The position numbers and the translations under genes were made by a program. Source: Ophiothrix spiculata (Eukaryota; Echinodermata; Ophiuroidea; Amphilepidida; Ophiotrichidae). Taken from it: 21,458 nucleotides of DNA. Positions 1-10,101 of the stretch are shown piece after piece. Under the pieces are notes generated by a model that saw only the letters and a list, made by a program, of their open reading frames with translations, was not told the DNA's origin and ran no database searches. The stretch's first letter is position 1. Every line of letters starts with the position of its first letter. Location: NCBI GenBank assembly GCA_000969725.1, contig JXSR01S015894.1; one strand, 5' to 3'.

Positions 1-325
1 ACTAAAGCTTCTTCCTCAAATTTATCCTAAAGGGTTGATGTATTCATAATTTTTATCACAGATTGTGCGAGAAATATTCACCCTTTTCTTCTCTCATACA
101 TTTTAAAATATAATACATAGAGGCCATGATGATTTCTATATTGTATAGTTGGGCTTGAATTAGTGACCTACTGATTCAAAGTCTTACACTCTTCCAATAA
201 AAATCCCATGCTTTTCTAGGTATAAGAGATTTTGCTCTTCTTAAACAGCATAAAATATCTTTATGCCTATAAAAAGGGTCTGTAAAACTAAAATGTTATG
301 ACAAAGTGGGTTAGCACTGCTATAC

Positions 326-560
326 ATATGCGTAGCCAGGATTGCGTACCCCGGGGTGCGAAAAAAACCTAGTCCAAAATGGTGACTGGTCCATGGGTCT
401 GCCTGTATTGGATGGGTCGTCAAATGTATTATTAGCAGTAATTAGGACTACTATGTCCTTTTTTTTCATTGTTTTCCTATTGTTTTAAGTTTATTTTTTC
501 AATTTTTTGTGTAGACCCCAGGGTGTGCACGCCCCTTCCGCACCCCCATGGCTACGCCAA
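326..560. mobile_element. hAT-like MITE with 8-bp target-site duplication
   Basis: A 235-bp element is bounded by a perfect 8-bp direct repeat TGCTATAC at 318-325 and 561-568. Its ends are inverted: GCGTAGCCAGG near 330 on the left and CCATGGCTACGCC near 546-558 on the right (reverse complement GGCGTAGCCATGG). Subterminal GGGGTGCG-type sequence also recurs inverted. An 8-bp duplication is the family hallmark of hAT transposons. There is no internal reading frame for a transposase, so it is non-autonomous. The outermost few bases of the two ends differ, which suggests an old copy. Confidence 0.75.
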
Positions 561-568
561 TGCTATAC

Positions 569-1143
569 TTCCCTCGGTTTGCACCAATGAGTCCCAGGTT
601 TGATCTACAGTCTCAGCACTGTATGTGCATGTGGTTTTCAATCCATGATCACTTTTGTAGATTTTTCTCCGGTACTCCAGTCTTCCTCTTGTATTTAAAA
701 CTGAATAAAAAATCTTGAACCCCAATGGAACTAAGCTTCATTTTAGGTTTTCTTTGGTTATCCTTGCCTATCAGCATTTCAAGCATGGTTTTTCTGACTT
801 TTCCCAAGTTCTGATTTTGTAGGATTAATCGGTCTGCACTTTGATATCTTCCAAAGTTTTGGTTATGAAAAGTTTTGGTTATGATCCTTCAGAGTTACAA
901 ACTAGAGAATTCTGTCTTTTTTTAACCAAATTCATCAAATATAAACTTGTATGTTTGAAAAGGTTCATCTGGATTGTTGGTTACTAATTGTGAGTACAAC
1001 ATCTTTCTCACTTTATATTTTATTTGATTTGTCAAAATGAATTTTTTTTACAATAAACTTGTATGGTCAAGTGCTAGATACTGTCATGGAGGACTAAGCA
1101 TTCATCCACCATAGCTACAAGCTAGGAATCACCCCTCTAGACA
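569..1143. other. Non-coding stretch with one short tandem duplication
   Basis: I see no gene here. The 15-base string AAAGTTTTGGTTATG occurs twice with one base between (853-867 and 869-883). The rest is AT-rich unique-looking sequence. Confidence 0.5.
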
Positions 1144-1778
1144 CACAAGGTATGTTCAATAAGTTAGTGGCCTGATTAAGAGGAGGAAAGCTATCCTATT
1201 CTTACCAATTTGTTATCTAGTTCAACGAAATTGATGAATATTTGGAAAGTTTCAAGCTTTCATTATAATTTTACATAAACTTGTACTGTGCCATAGAATT
1301 AAGTTTAGAATTAAGTGTTAAAAGTTGATAAGAATTACCATTTTGATACCAAGAATTTCCACATACATTATACTGTTTTTTGAAGTCTCCTATATCCATT
1401 TCCTCCCTGACACTTCGGAAATCTTAAGCCCAATTGAATTCTTTTCATGCTATTTGAAAGAAGAATCTTTCTGAAGTATTTACACCTTCTCTTTTTTGAA
1501 TTATTTTAGTGTAGTGCCTGAGAGACATGTTTTAAAGATTATTGCATGGCAGTTGTGTTTTTGTTGTATCTTCAGTTTTCAAGGTAATTAATCAACTCCC
1601 AGAAACCTCCCAACTGACAAGTTGTTTTAAGTTTCTGTAAGTAAAATTAAAATGAAAGCATATTTACTTGAAACTTTCCAAATATTCATCAGTCAAGTTG
1701 AATAGCATAACATGTCAACAAAACTGCATAGCTTATCTCCGTCTACCTCAGGCCACAAACTTTTTGAGCATCCCTTAT
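1144..1778. mobile_element. Long-TIR foldback element, copy 1
   Basis: The left part (from about 1146: CAAGGTATGTTCAATAAG, GTGGCCTGA, GGAAAGCTATCC, GATGAATATTTGGAAAG, TTTCAAG) is repeated as reverse complement at the right end (about 1590-1776: GGGATGCTCAA, GTGGCCTGAGG, AGCTATGCAG, GATGAATATTTGGAAAG, TTTCAAG). The terminal inverted repeats are therefore over 130 bp long with many small differences. The central part has no useful reading frame. A second diverged copy lies at 11553-12566. Long inverted ends with no coding capacity fit a foldback or MITE family. I could not define a target-site duplication with certainty. Confidence 0.72.
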
Positions 1779-2210
1779 AGTATCTGTAGCCATCGGAATG
1801 TCTAGATTTGATTATCCTATTTCCTACCGTCTCTATATCTGTCATTTCATAAATCATTAGATGGCATTTACTGAGCATTTTTTGCTTTTATCATTGAGCA
1901 GATATAATCATATTGTTGCCAAAATTGTTGTAGATCTCCTTGCTGAGTTGTCTTAACAGTCTACTGATGTTTATGATCCTTTTTTTGAATAATGTGTTGT
2001 GTTGTGTTCAAAATGTTGATTTGTCACATTGCTGGGTAATATATGTCCAGTAGGTTTGCATTATATCATAAAAAATGTCAGATTGACATTTGCCATGATT
2101 ATCCAAGTCTTATATAAGATAATATTAAAATTGAGATCAACATAGTTTTTGTTTGGAATTCGCATTCTCTGTTTCTCATGTATTAGCCATTGTTTTTAAC
2201 CGATGTGGAG
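1779..2210. other. Non-coding stretch without recognised features
   Basis: AT-rich sequence with a short GTTGT/GTGTT low-complexity patch near 1996-2010. I see no gene or repeat structure. Confidence 0.45.
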
Positions 2211-2303
2211 CATTGTGGCGGAGTGGTTAGAGCTTCGGAATCGCAATTTGGAGAGTTTGTGGATTCAACCAAGCATCACAGTCCGTGAACAACATTTTTT
2301 ATC
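2211..2303 (+). mobile_element. tRNA-derived SINE head
   Basis: An A-box-like TGGCGGAGTGGT lies at 2216-2227 and a degenerate B box GGATTCAACC at 2261-2270. The roughly 35-base spacing is right for an internal RNA polymerase III promoter. Between them, GGAATCGCAATTTGG has the look of a decayed anticodon arm. The 3' side does not pair as an intact acceptor stem, so I call it a tRNA-related SINE head and not a functional tRNA. It sits directly before a long hairpin (2332-2490), which may be part of the same element. Confidence 0.55.
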
Positions 2304-2331
2304 CACCTTGTTCCACCCAAAAGAAGATTCA

Positions 2332-2490
2332 AGAAACTTCCCATCATGCCTTGCTTCCAATTGGATATTTGTATTGGTTGCAATGAGCATAATCAGCAGA
2401 CTTTATTGCAAATTTGTTTCATTACTGAACCCTCTCATTACAACCCGTACAAAAAATCCTATTGGAAGCAAGGTATGATGGGAAGGTTCT
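2332..2490. repeat. Long imperfect hairpin, 56-bp arms and 46-base loop
   Basis: Arm 2332-2387 and arm 2434-2490 are inverted copies with about six mismatches and one gap. Shared strings include CTTCCCATCAT, CCTTGCTTCCAAT, and GGTTG/AATGAG. The palindrome explains the similar short reading frames on both strands, which I therefore do not treat as genes. It could be a foldback insertion next to the SINE head, or a hairpin-forming transcript such as a miRNA-like precursor. No evidence chooses between these. Confidence 0.7.
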
Positions 2491-3608
2491 TTTGTTCAAC
2501 CCACCAAGGTGACAGATATGGGTATCGATATGTAAAAAGTACTGGGGGAAGTAACTCAATTGTTTGCAAGGGAGGAGCAGCATACTCCCACAAACAATAT
2601 CGCCGGGCCCAAACATTTAGGAAATGGAGATGGGTACCACAGCCATTATAGCAAATAAGCCTGACTATACCTCTTAATGACAAGTCGATTTGAAAAATCT
2701 TAATTCTATCTGATAAGTTACAACTCTCTCTGAGAGCTGTCGGTTACATTGCATATGCATCTTTAAGCGGGTACTAGGGGATTTTTACTCTATGGTTCCT
2801 GACTGTTTGCGCCGAGTGGGACAGAAAAAAGAGACCCAGGACACGACATTTTGCCGTATATAATTTTTTTCTCTCTAATAAGAGTCAAAATTTAAGAAGA
2901 AAATAATTGAAAACATAAACATTTTTGGGAAACAACGGATATTTATCAGAAGAAAGTCCAAGTTCTTCTTTTATTGATAAATTCTTGATTTACAAATCAA
3001 CTTGGGGTTAAAATGCTCCGAAATACTGGTTCTCTGGAATTTGTAAGGTCAAGCAGCCGCTTTCTTCAGATTCGTATTGCCTGGTCTATGTCCACTTAAG
3101 AAAAAACTTTGTTGTAAATGGCATAGATTTGTCTTCCTGACGTTGCAAAGAAACCATGTATGTGCAATGAACCACACCATTCAGCACAAAACCAGACACA
3201 TTCATGAGTCAATCAGACACATATATTATTTTTGGCATATAATTCTTTGCTTTGATGTTATTGGTTATGTGTTTGAATCTTAAAAGTAGGCCTATTTAAT
3301 ATGTAGGTCTCCAAGAGAGTTTTGTACATAGTATTTATCTAACATGACCTATGATGAGTACAAACCCCCTTGTGAATATGAGTCTGTTAAAAACATGGTA
3401 ACAACATGAAAATGAAAATATGATTTGTCTTTTTGAGCGTGAAATTCAAGATTCCCAGAAGACTGCAGGCGATTTGGATGGATTTCCTCTGAATTTCCGA
3501 GATCATTTATGCCCAAAATTGAGCATTTACAGCTGCTGAAAATGTTTAATTTACATACTGTCGAATTTTCAAATCAGATGTAGCCAGAGAGAATAATGAT
3601 AATAATAA
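2491..3608. other. Non-coding stretch, no gene recognised
   Basis: Mostly AT-rich. A slightly CpG-bearing patch around 2765-2860 (GCGGGTACTAGGGG, TTTGCGCCGAGTGGG) may be the edge of an old element, but I could not pair it with anything. A TAGGCCTA palindrome sits at 3287-3294. Confidence 0.4.
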
Positions 3609-3788
3609 ATGGATGACGCTATCTTTGACATGATACTGGAAATAGACTTTATTTACACAGGCAAAGTTCCAGATGATCTTCAATTTTTTCAGAAATTATG
3701 TAATTTTATTTTCATTTTTCTAATAACAGTCAATGTACTTACTCTTCAGTCCAAAGACCTTTTGAGGTTTGTGAAAGAAAGAATTGAG
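3609..3788 (+). pseudogene. Possible BTB-domain remnant or small exon pair
   Basis: The frame contains IFDMILEIDFIYTGKVPDDL, which resembles the BTB/POZ segment usually seen as F-x-x-[ML]-[LI]-x-F-[IM]-Y-T-G. Further on, NVLTLQSKDLLRFVKERIE resembles the BTB end (A-N-x-L-Q-L ... C-x-x-F-[LV]-K-E-R). The intervening CNFIFIFLITV part is hydrophobic and uncharacteristic, and it ends in TTTTCTAATAACAG at 3729, a good splice acceptor, so it may be a tiny intron. The upstream half of a BTB domain was not found. There is an extra Ile-Asp inside the motif. It may be chance or a decayed fragment of another gene. Confidence 0.25.
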
Positions 3789-4171
3789 TAAATTGTAGAT
3801 ATAAGACCCATAAATTAATTGTTGTATTGCCCTTACGTGAAATTGGTCGGTCAGTCGGAAAATATATGTTAAAGTGCCAAATTTAGGTGCATTTTCCACT
3901 ATTTTCAAAAAAAATTCTCAAAAACACCCAATCACCTAATTGGGTGCTTTCCCGATCATAATATTTTTTTAAATTTCAGTCGCCTCGAGCAACACAACTT
4001 ATTTCTTGATGTTAGGAGTAAGGCAGACCTGTAACAAGGTGACACATCACCCTGTATTTGCTGTATAGTCCAAATTTAATACAAATGAGTTAGTAAAATA
4101 AGAGTACATGAATAGAAAGTGCAAATAATACCAATTTTCACTAATAACCTATCATTTTCTCTGTTGTGCAG

Positions 4172-5098
4172 GTGGACAACTAGACAAGACAAAGCAGACA
4201 TCCTTTGACAGTGTTTCTACCGATGCTACCTCACCTGCAATCTCATCCCCAGCCGTCCTCGATGAATTGCAGAAAAACCTCAGCGATGATTTCACCAAGA
4301 AAATGTTAGAATGGGACCGTAAAAAACAAGGAAAACCACACAACACCAGTCCTCCGCAAGTACCTTCACAAAAACCAAACGTGAAAAATAAACCGAAGAG
4401 ACCGGGATCTAAAATAATCAAGAATAAAGCTGGTAATGTGAGAGGGAGGGAATCACCGCAAAATAAACGAAGAAGTCAAAGTCCTGAAGGACGAAATATT
4501 GCACCGTATTCTACCGAAGAAATTTATTCTGAGAAAAACATTGCATTATTTGAACGGGAAGCTGTTGAGCTTCATTTAGAAGGGGTATCAAAAGAATTTA
4601 ACAAACGTTATAAAGAATGGGAAAGGATTAAAAAACTGAATACTAAACAGGAAGAAGACTTTGACCAGCAACATCAGGGTAAGAATAAAGAGAATGAGGT
4701 CCCTGTTGATCCAAAGGACTCTAGAAGAGTGGCAATTATTGAACAGCATAAGTCTATGACATCAGATACGGATGTTTACCTAGTTGGTAATGCTGCTCCT
4801 GTTATCGTCGAACCTGAATTTGAAAGGTATAAATCTCAAGAAACAGCATCTCAATCAGAATTTGCTGATAAATCCAAAAGAGAACTTGCAGCAAGTCTTG
4901 GAGACGATAGTGTGTTTGGAGACTCGGCGCCATCAGAGTCCGGCGATGGACAGTTAGGTGCTGGGTTAAATCGACTAGAACAGAGAAATTCTCTTCTGGC
5001 AGAGCAGCTGAGGCAAAAAGATGTGAACCTACAGGCAGTGTCTGATGAGTTACATAACATGCAAGAACAGATCGACAGGATTACGGGTGAAAAACATG
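4172..5098 (+). CDS. Internal coding exon A of an unidentified coiled-coil protein gene
   Basis: One open frame crosses the whole exon. The 5' splice site context is strong: a CTAAT branch-like sequence near 4140, a pyrimidine tract, then TGTGCAG ending at 4171. The best donor is ATG|GTGGGT at 5099; a second in-phase donor GTGAAA lies at 5087. In-frame stop TGA at 5134-5136 follows the donor, so unspliced RNA would truncate. The 309-codon exon encodes, in order, a Ser/Thr-rich start, motif FTKKMLEWDRKK (4291-4326), a Lys/Arg/Pro-rich linker with NLS-like KNKRR-type clusters (about 4375-4490), a second motif FNKRYKEWERIK (4597-4632), a Gln/Asp/Glu stretch, an acidic Ser/Gly segment (4897-4965), then a coiled coil (4966-5095) with Leu/Val/Met/Ile at heptad spacing. 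There is no signal peptide or membrane segment, which suggests a cytosolic or nuclear scaffold or cytoskeletal protein. I do not recognise the family. The ATG at 4267 is internal and probably not the start, because the frame is open and coding-like up to the acceptor. Confidence 0.8.
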
Positions 5099-5427
5099 GT
5101 GGGTATACATTGGATTCTGTAACCATTTACTTATGAAAATAACCCTTAATTGGTTAATTGACAAGAAAGTGGTTTTGATTTTCCTATTGCAACACACAAA
5201 GTAAATGTCAATCAACAGAAAATCTTGTGATGAGGATTGAACCAAGATTTGTTGCTAGGACAAAGCCTCTCCTAAATCTTCTAAAGTCCTTGAAGGTGGA
5301 TGACATTTTTTGTTGCGTGATAGGCAATTTGAAACCAATTTCCTAATTCTACTAAAGCAGGATGCATCCTCATATAATCAATTAACCTTCACTCAATGTG
5401 TAAAATATATTTTAGGTACATTCCGTC

Positions 5428-5679
5428 ATATGAATACAAGAAAATTGTACCGGCAATGGCTGCCATTGTCGTTAATTTGCAATGCACACTGTAGAATGTC
5501 CGGTCTGAGGTTGCTGGCTCTTGAAATGGGAAATTTCCACCTGACATTGTCACCTTAAGAAACATTTCAAGAGTCACTGTCATTTAGAGACAGATTTCAA
5601 AGATTTTCTTATAGTGACAGTGTGAAATAAATATGACATATGGCAGCCACTGCAGAGACAACTTCCTTGCATTCACATA
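5428..5679. repeat. Foldback element of about 250 bp
   Basis: The left arm (5428-5466: ATACAAGAAAATTGT then GCAATGGCTGCCAT) pairs with the right arm (5637-5679: ATGGCAGCCACTGC then ACAACTTCCTTGCATTC). A nested inner stem CTCTTGAAATG at 5518-5528 pairs perfectly with CATTTCAAGAG at 5563-5573. CACACTGT/ACAGTGTG boxes also mirror each other. The open frames across it come from this symmetry and are not genes. No coding capacity; it looks like a MITE. Confidence 0.6.
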
Positions 5680-5900
5680 ATTCTTTGATCTTAGAAAAAG
5701 GTAAGTGAATGGCTGGTTATATAATCATCATGTGCAGTATTTGGTAGCAGCAATGCCTAATTTTATAGTAATTCCAACATGCTTAGGGCCTAGCCTATAC
5801 TTTGATTAAAATTAATTAGGAAGGAATTATGAGGCTTTTCTTCATCCACAAATAAACATAATCGCAGTTACATGTGCACTGTAGATACTGATGTGCTAGT

Positions 5901-5960
5901 CACACGTGCAACGCGTGCTGCGTTTCCTGCAGTTATGCTGTGTCCAGCTACACACGTGCA
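5901..5960. promoter_or_regulatory. Paired CACGTG E-boxes, candidate intronic control element
   Basis: The 10-mer CACACGTGCA occurs twice 50 bases apart (5901-5910 and 5951-5960), each with a palindromic CACGTG core of the kind bound by bHLH proteins such as USF/Myc. ACGCGT lies between them at 5911-5916. The patch is richer in CpG than its surroundings. Function is inference only. Confidence 0.25.
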
Positions 5961-7308
5961 TATCTGTATCAATTCACGATGTGAAGAGGCTCGCCTATTT
6001 GGTGTTGGTCAAAGTATATATCATTATAGAAAATGATTAGTTACATTCAGTATTTAAATATTTAATATAGGAATTTCATCTTCATGAGAGAGGACATTGT
6101 TACAGCAATTTTACGAGTACTATTTTAATTAAATTAAGACAAATTCACTCTAGAAGACTTTTAACTGAATCAATTTGAATTTTCATATTCCAGCTATCAA
6201 CAACAGGAACCAAGTTACAATAAAACCTTTTCCTTAATATCACACAAAGAGATCAGAAAACCTTATTTCTTGAATTACGTTCATGGAAATGAAAACCAAA
6301 TTTCAGCAATTTTAAGTTCATAAAGTCACAAATCTATATATATTTAGCATAGTTGCCCTCTTAAGTCAGCATGTTGGGCTTCTAAATATTTTTCTACTTT
6401 TTGATCTCTACAGACATATGTTGAAAACATGTTGGTTCCCTCTGAGCGCCTAAATTTTCTCAGTTTGATTTCTAAATGTTAATGTGGATTCTTATTATTA
6501 GCTAAATATTTGGATATGCCGACTGTTGAGAACTGCTTGTCAATTTAAGAATGTAGTAACTGCGTTTTAAATTATAGGCAAGATACTTTCTTTTACTATG
6601 GAATTAAGATTCCAGCAGAAATGAGCAGACAATCTGTTTTCCATGACTACAGGCAGTATCTACGTTCAAACACATACATAAGCTTTCTATCATGGACAAG
6701 GGAGTTGACTTAAAGCAATTCTATAAAATTTTGATCAGAAATGGCTTTGAATAAAAACAGCCTAAAATGAAGAAATATTAATATCTAAAAGCATTTTCAA
6801 GTGTATTTTGTCAAAAACTTGTTTTACCACAGAAAAATGGATAAAAAGTATTTGTATGCTTTCCTATACCGATACATGTGAATTAAATTCGGGATCTCTA
6901 ATTTTAATTCAACAAATGGTCATAACAGAACAAATAAGTATATTTAAGCCAAATCATTTGAAGGGTATTACTATCTACCAAAAACAAACCAAAAAGCTAA
7001 AAAAAATCTCAAGTTATGGGTGACAGGAGGCGCTTCAATTTTAACACTTTATAGTATTGCTTTAAGTCAAGTTTTATGTAGAAGCATTTACTTAGTATTC
7101 AATTTGCACGTACTACGTTTTTACTCTGTATGGGATAGAGGGCCTACACAGGATGCTCATCAAGAGAGTATGAATGGACAGATATTTCATAAAAGTCATT
7201 GAAAAAAATCATTTTAATTCCTGGACATGTTTTGGTATGGGCGCCACTAAACTTTGAAAATGGTTGGTATGTTGGTCAGCATTAAGCGCCAAAATTGGGA
7301 GTCAGCTG

Positions 7309-7837
7309 AACTGATCTTATGCAAAAAGTGGGTCAATGAAACAGCAACAGAGATGCGAGGCCTTAAAATGGACTAAAAACTGTCCAGTTATGGTGCTCTT
7401 TGGCCTTATAAGGGGAAATCTAATTCCATGGCACCCCAACTTATTGAAATATTGCAATGTGCATCTTCAAATTAATGGAAACATGAACTGATCTTAGCAA
7501 AAAGTGGGTCAATGAAACGCCAACGGAGATGCGAGGTCTGATAATGGATCAAAAACTGTCCAGTTATGGTGCTCTTTGGCCTTAAAAGGGAAAATCTAAT
7601 ATCATGGCACCCCAACTTATTGAAATATTGCAATGTGCATCTTCAAATTAATGGAAACATGGACTGATCTTATGCAAAAAGTGGGTCAATGAAACAGCAA
7701 CGGAGATGCGAGGTCTGAAAATGGATCAAAAATTGTCCAGTTATGGTGCTCTTTGGTCTTATAAGGGAAATCTAATTTCATGATACCCCAAGTTATTGAA
7801 ATATTGCAACATTCATGTTCAAATTAATGGCAACATT
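7309..7837 (+). repeat. Three tandem units of about 177 bp (satellite-like)
   Basis: Units begin at 7309, 7486 and 7662 (177, 176 and 176 bp). Each starts with ACTGATCTTA(TG)CAAAAAG, followed by TGGGTCAATGAAAC, GAGATGCGAGG, TGTCCAGTTATGGTGCTCTT, TATTGAAATATTGCAA and ends in ATTAATGG. The first two units are closest at the 3' side; the third diverges there. No frame stays open across units. The unit is close to nucleosome-repeat length, as is common for satellites, and could also be the core of a larger transposon. Confidence 0.85.
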
Positions 7838-8898
7838 ATTTGGTCACCCTGGAGACATAACATGTCTTCCCAAATGCTAACCGTCATTCCCAGAATGACT
7901 TGAGTTTCAAGCATGACCTTTACAATGCCTATTTTAGACCATACATTATATGCCAGGTGCCCTGAAATATTACGCTCAAACCTGAGGCAGTATGACTGTA
8001 AGAAATTTTGTGCAAAAAACTCAGCTTGAATTTTGTCATTATTGACAGGACCTTTGGGGTATATGACCATTTGTCTTCACATAATTACAGAGTTGTCAGT
8101 CTTTATACCATCATCTGTCCGTTTTTATCAATGTTGAAGGCTAGTTTAAGGGCTTTGTTCAGAATCTGTTGTTTTCCTGCTATCTAAAACTTCATTTGCC
8201 ATTTCAGCTGTCCATTGGAGGTAGCGCTACCGCTAAACTCTTCGAACAGTAAATATAAAAAAAAGTCAAGGAAGTAATAACACCAATTCTCACCAAATGT
8301 TTAATCAGAGGCTACTTCTGTTCAATTATTCACAAAAATTTGGATATAGTTCATCACAAAATAAAATAAAATAGTTCAATAAATGAAACTAATGTAGAAT
8401 GATCAAGTCAAAGAATGTTTTTGCATTTTCCAATATGAAGGCACATAATATTTTGTGTTTCTGTTAAAATATTGAAAATTTGATTAGTTTTGTTTGATGT
8501 GATTGTTGGGCTTGTGCAAATGACATTTGTAATTATTAGCGTGAGAGTAGATTAATTAAATGGAGAAAACTTAACAATATTGAATCTAATAAAAATATTT
8601 TTGAGGCTCCCACCAGGCCTATCTGGAATAGAAATGAATGATCCATAAAGAACAGTATACATGTCTTTAGAAAATTTGTCAAATTTGTCAAGAATGAAAA
8701 ATAAAATTTATGTCATTTAAAGAAGAAGTTACAGGTTATGAAGTTCAAGTTAAGTTTTATGTTATTTTCCTGCCAAAATAATATGTCATTCATTCAACAC
8801 AGTAATTGTGCCATGACAATTAGGGCAAACACAAATATTTTCTTTTAAGCATATAAAATCACAGTTCATTGTTACATCAATTTTCAACTTGTAATCAA

Positions 8899-9488
8899 AT
8901 TGTAATGACAGCAAATATTTTCATATGTTAATAAGATTGAAAATGTAGTACCAGAAATTAAAGGAGCATGAACATGGCCAGATCTTTAAAATTTTAGTTT
9001 TCAGTTTCATATTAAGTTCACTTCAATTTCAAATTTCAGTTAATAACACTAACTATTTTGATTTTTTAAGCAAATTTGTAGGCCTATTTTGGAGCTCCCT
9101 ATATTTTGTTGTGTAATTCAATTCAATTATGGTTATCACACTTTTTTACTTAAAAATCAAAAACGAAACAATTTTCAGTCTTAAATATTTTTTACACGTA
9201 TCATGAGAAAAAAATTAACAATGTTTTGGTACCAAAATATAAAAATTTGAAAAAGTTTGTATAAATCTGACCATGCCCTTAAAGGAGTGTCACTCTCAAC
9301 TTTAAAATTGTTTTGGTAACAGACAGTTTTGTGTATTTATAAAATTAACGTTAACAGTATAAAAATTGTGTGTCATTTTTCGAATTTTTGCCAATTTATT
9401 TTGGTAACAAACATTTTCATATGTTAATAGAATTGAAGGTAACAGTACCAAAAATTAATATGTACCGGTTTCAATTTTTTGCCAATAA
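8899..9488 (+). repeat. 88-bp tandem repeat, about three units, first one interrupted
   Basis: Unit A (9311-9398) and unit B (9399-9487) both begin TTTTGGTAACA and end near TTTTTTGCCAAT, with ATTGAAGGTAACAGTACC-type cores. An earlier unit runs 8899-8961 (ATTTTCATATGTTAATA, GTACCAGAAATTAA) and resumes at 9279-9310 (GTGTCACTCTCAACTTTAAAATTG), right up to the start of unit A. The 317 bp between is treated as an insertion. No protein is coded. Confidence 0.65.
8962..9278. mobile_element. Putative TTAA-flanked MITE inside a tandem repeat unit
   Basis: TTAA lies at both edges (8958-8961 and 9279-9282). ACATGGCCAGAT near 8971-8982 is matched inverted by ATCTGACCATGC near 9265-9275. A TTAA duplication is the hallmark of piggyBac-type elements. 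The adjacent repeat units lack this block and so act as empty sites. The left end has about eight additional bases relative to the right, and the ends are short, so the family call is tentative. Confidence 0.45.
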
Positions 9489-9599
9489 TTTCAGCAACAA
9501 TATAACAGGTCAAAATATGTGTCACAAGGCTTCGAAGATCAGTTTGAATTATAAGCAATAGGAAGGTATAGAGTAGATCTCTGTCACATGTGTGCCATG

Positions 9600-9656
9600 A
9601 AATAGTCATAGTGACAATGTTAAGGAAACGCTACAAGAGTTTATTAGGTGAAATCG
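9600..9656 (-). repeat. 57-bp fragment shared, inverted, with 12216-12272
   Basis: The reverse complement of this stretch reads ATTTCACCTAATAAACTC, TTGTAGCGTTTCC, CACTATGACTATTTCA and matches the segment inside the element at 11926-12358 with about four differences. The related copy at 21172-21458 lacks this segment. It is probably a piece of another transposon present in two places. Confidence 0.6.
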
Positions 9657-9953
9657 TGATTTGCACGCAATGGCCTTGACAGAATGCTACCTGGATAAAT
9701 GTTGTAGGCATTGACACAACATGTACTTTTGATTAAAAATGCAATAGGTCGTATATCTAAGGCATTTAGAAAATAGGCCTATATCAAAGGATAAGTTGTA
9801 ATCTGGGTACAAAGCTAGGATCTAAGTTTAGGTTAAGAATATTACAAAATTTGAAATCTGTGTCTCCCTAATATTAAAAAATCCTGATTGCCATAGAGCT
9901 GCTTGACAAAGTATTCCCCATAAATTTGGCGGAGAGATGCCTGAGACTGCCTA

Positions 9954-10101
9954 TTGGTGCGTTCAGAGTCCAGCGATCCCATCACTGCAATATTGCTCGA
10001 TGCACAGACTTTACATGCGCTGCGAGAAGTGTGATTTAAAATTCAAAGACAATATTGTACAATGTTATAGTGAGGAAATCGTTGGACTCTGAATACACCA
10101 T
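9954..10101. mobile_element. Foldback MITE of about 148 bp
   Basis: The left end TGGTGCGTTCAGAGTCCAGC (from 9955) is matched by the reverse complement of the right end, TGGTGTATTCAGAGTCCAAC (to 10100), with CGAT following in both. The interior is short and non-coding. A TA or CCTA(T) flanking duplication is possible but not clear. A TAGGCCTA palindrome abuts the right end at 10103-10110. Confidence 0.65.

Noticed and set aside
2211..2285. Functional tRNA gene
   Set aside because: The A box is good but the B box is degenerate and no acceptor stem can be paired; a SINE head fits better.
2203..2683. Four overlapping short frames on both strands
   Set aside because: They are explained by a palindrome (2332-2490) next to a SINE head; the similar peptides on the two strands are mirror images of one repeat.
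4152..5126. Minus-strand frames opposite exon A
   Set aside because: They are shadows of the coding exon and lack their own splice or promoter signals.
7309..7837. CRISPR array
   Set aside because: Units are contiguous 177-bp copies with no short repeat and variable spacer pattern, and the genome is eukaryotic.
7819..8070. 83-codon minus-strand frame beside the tandem array
   Set aside because: It overlaps the end of the third tandem unit and shows no transposase or other motif.
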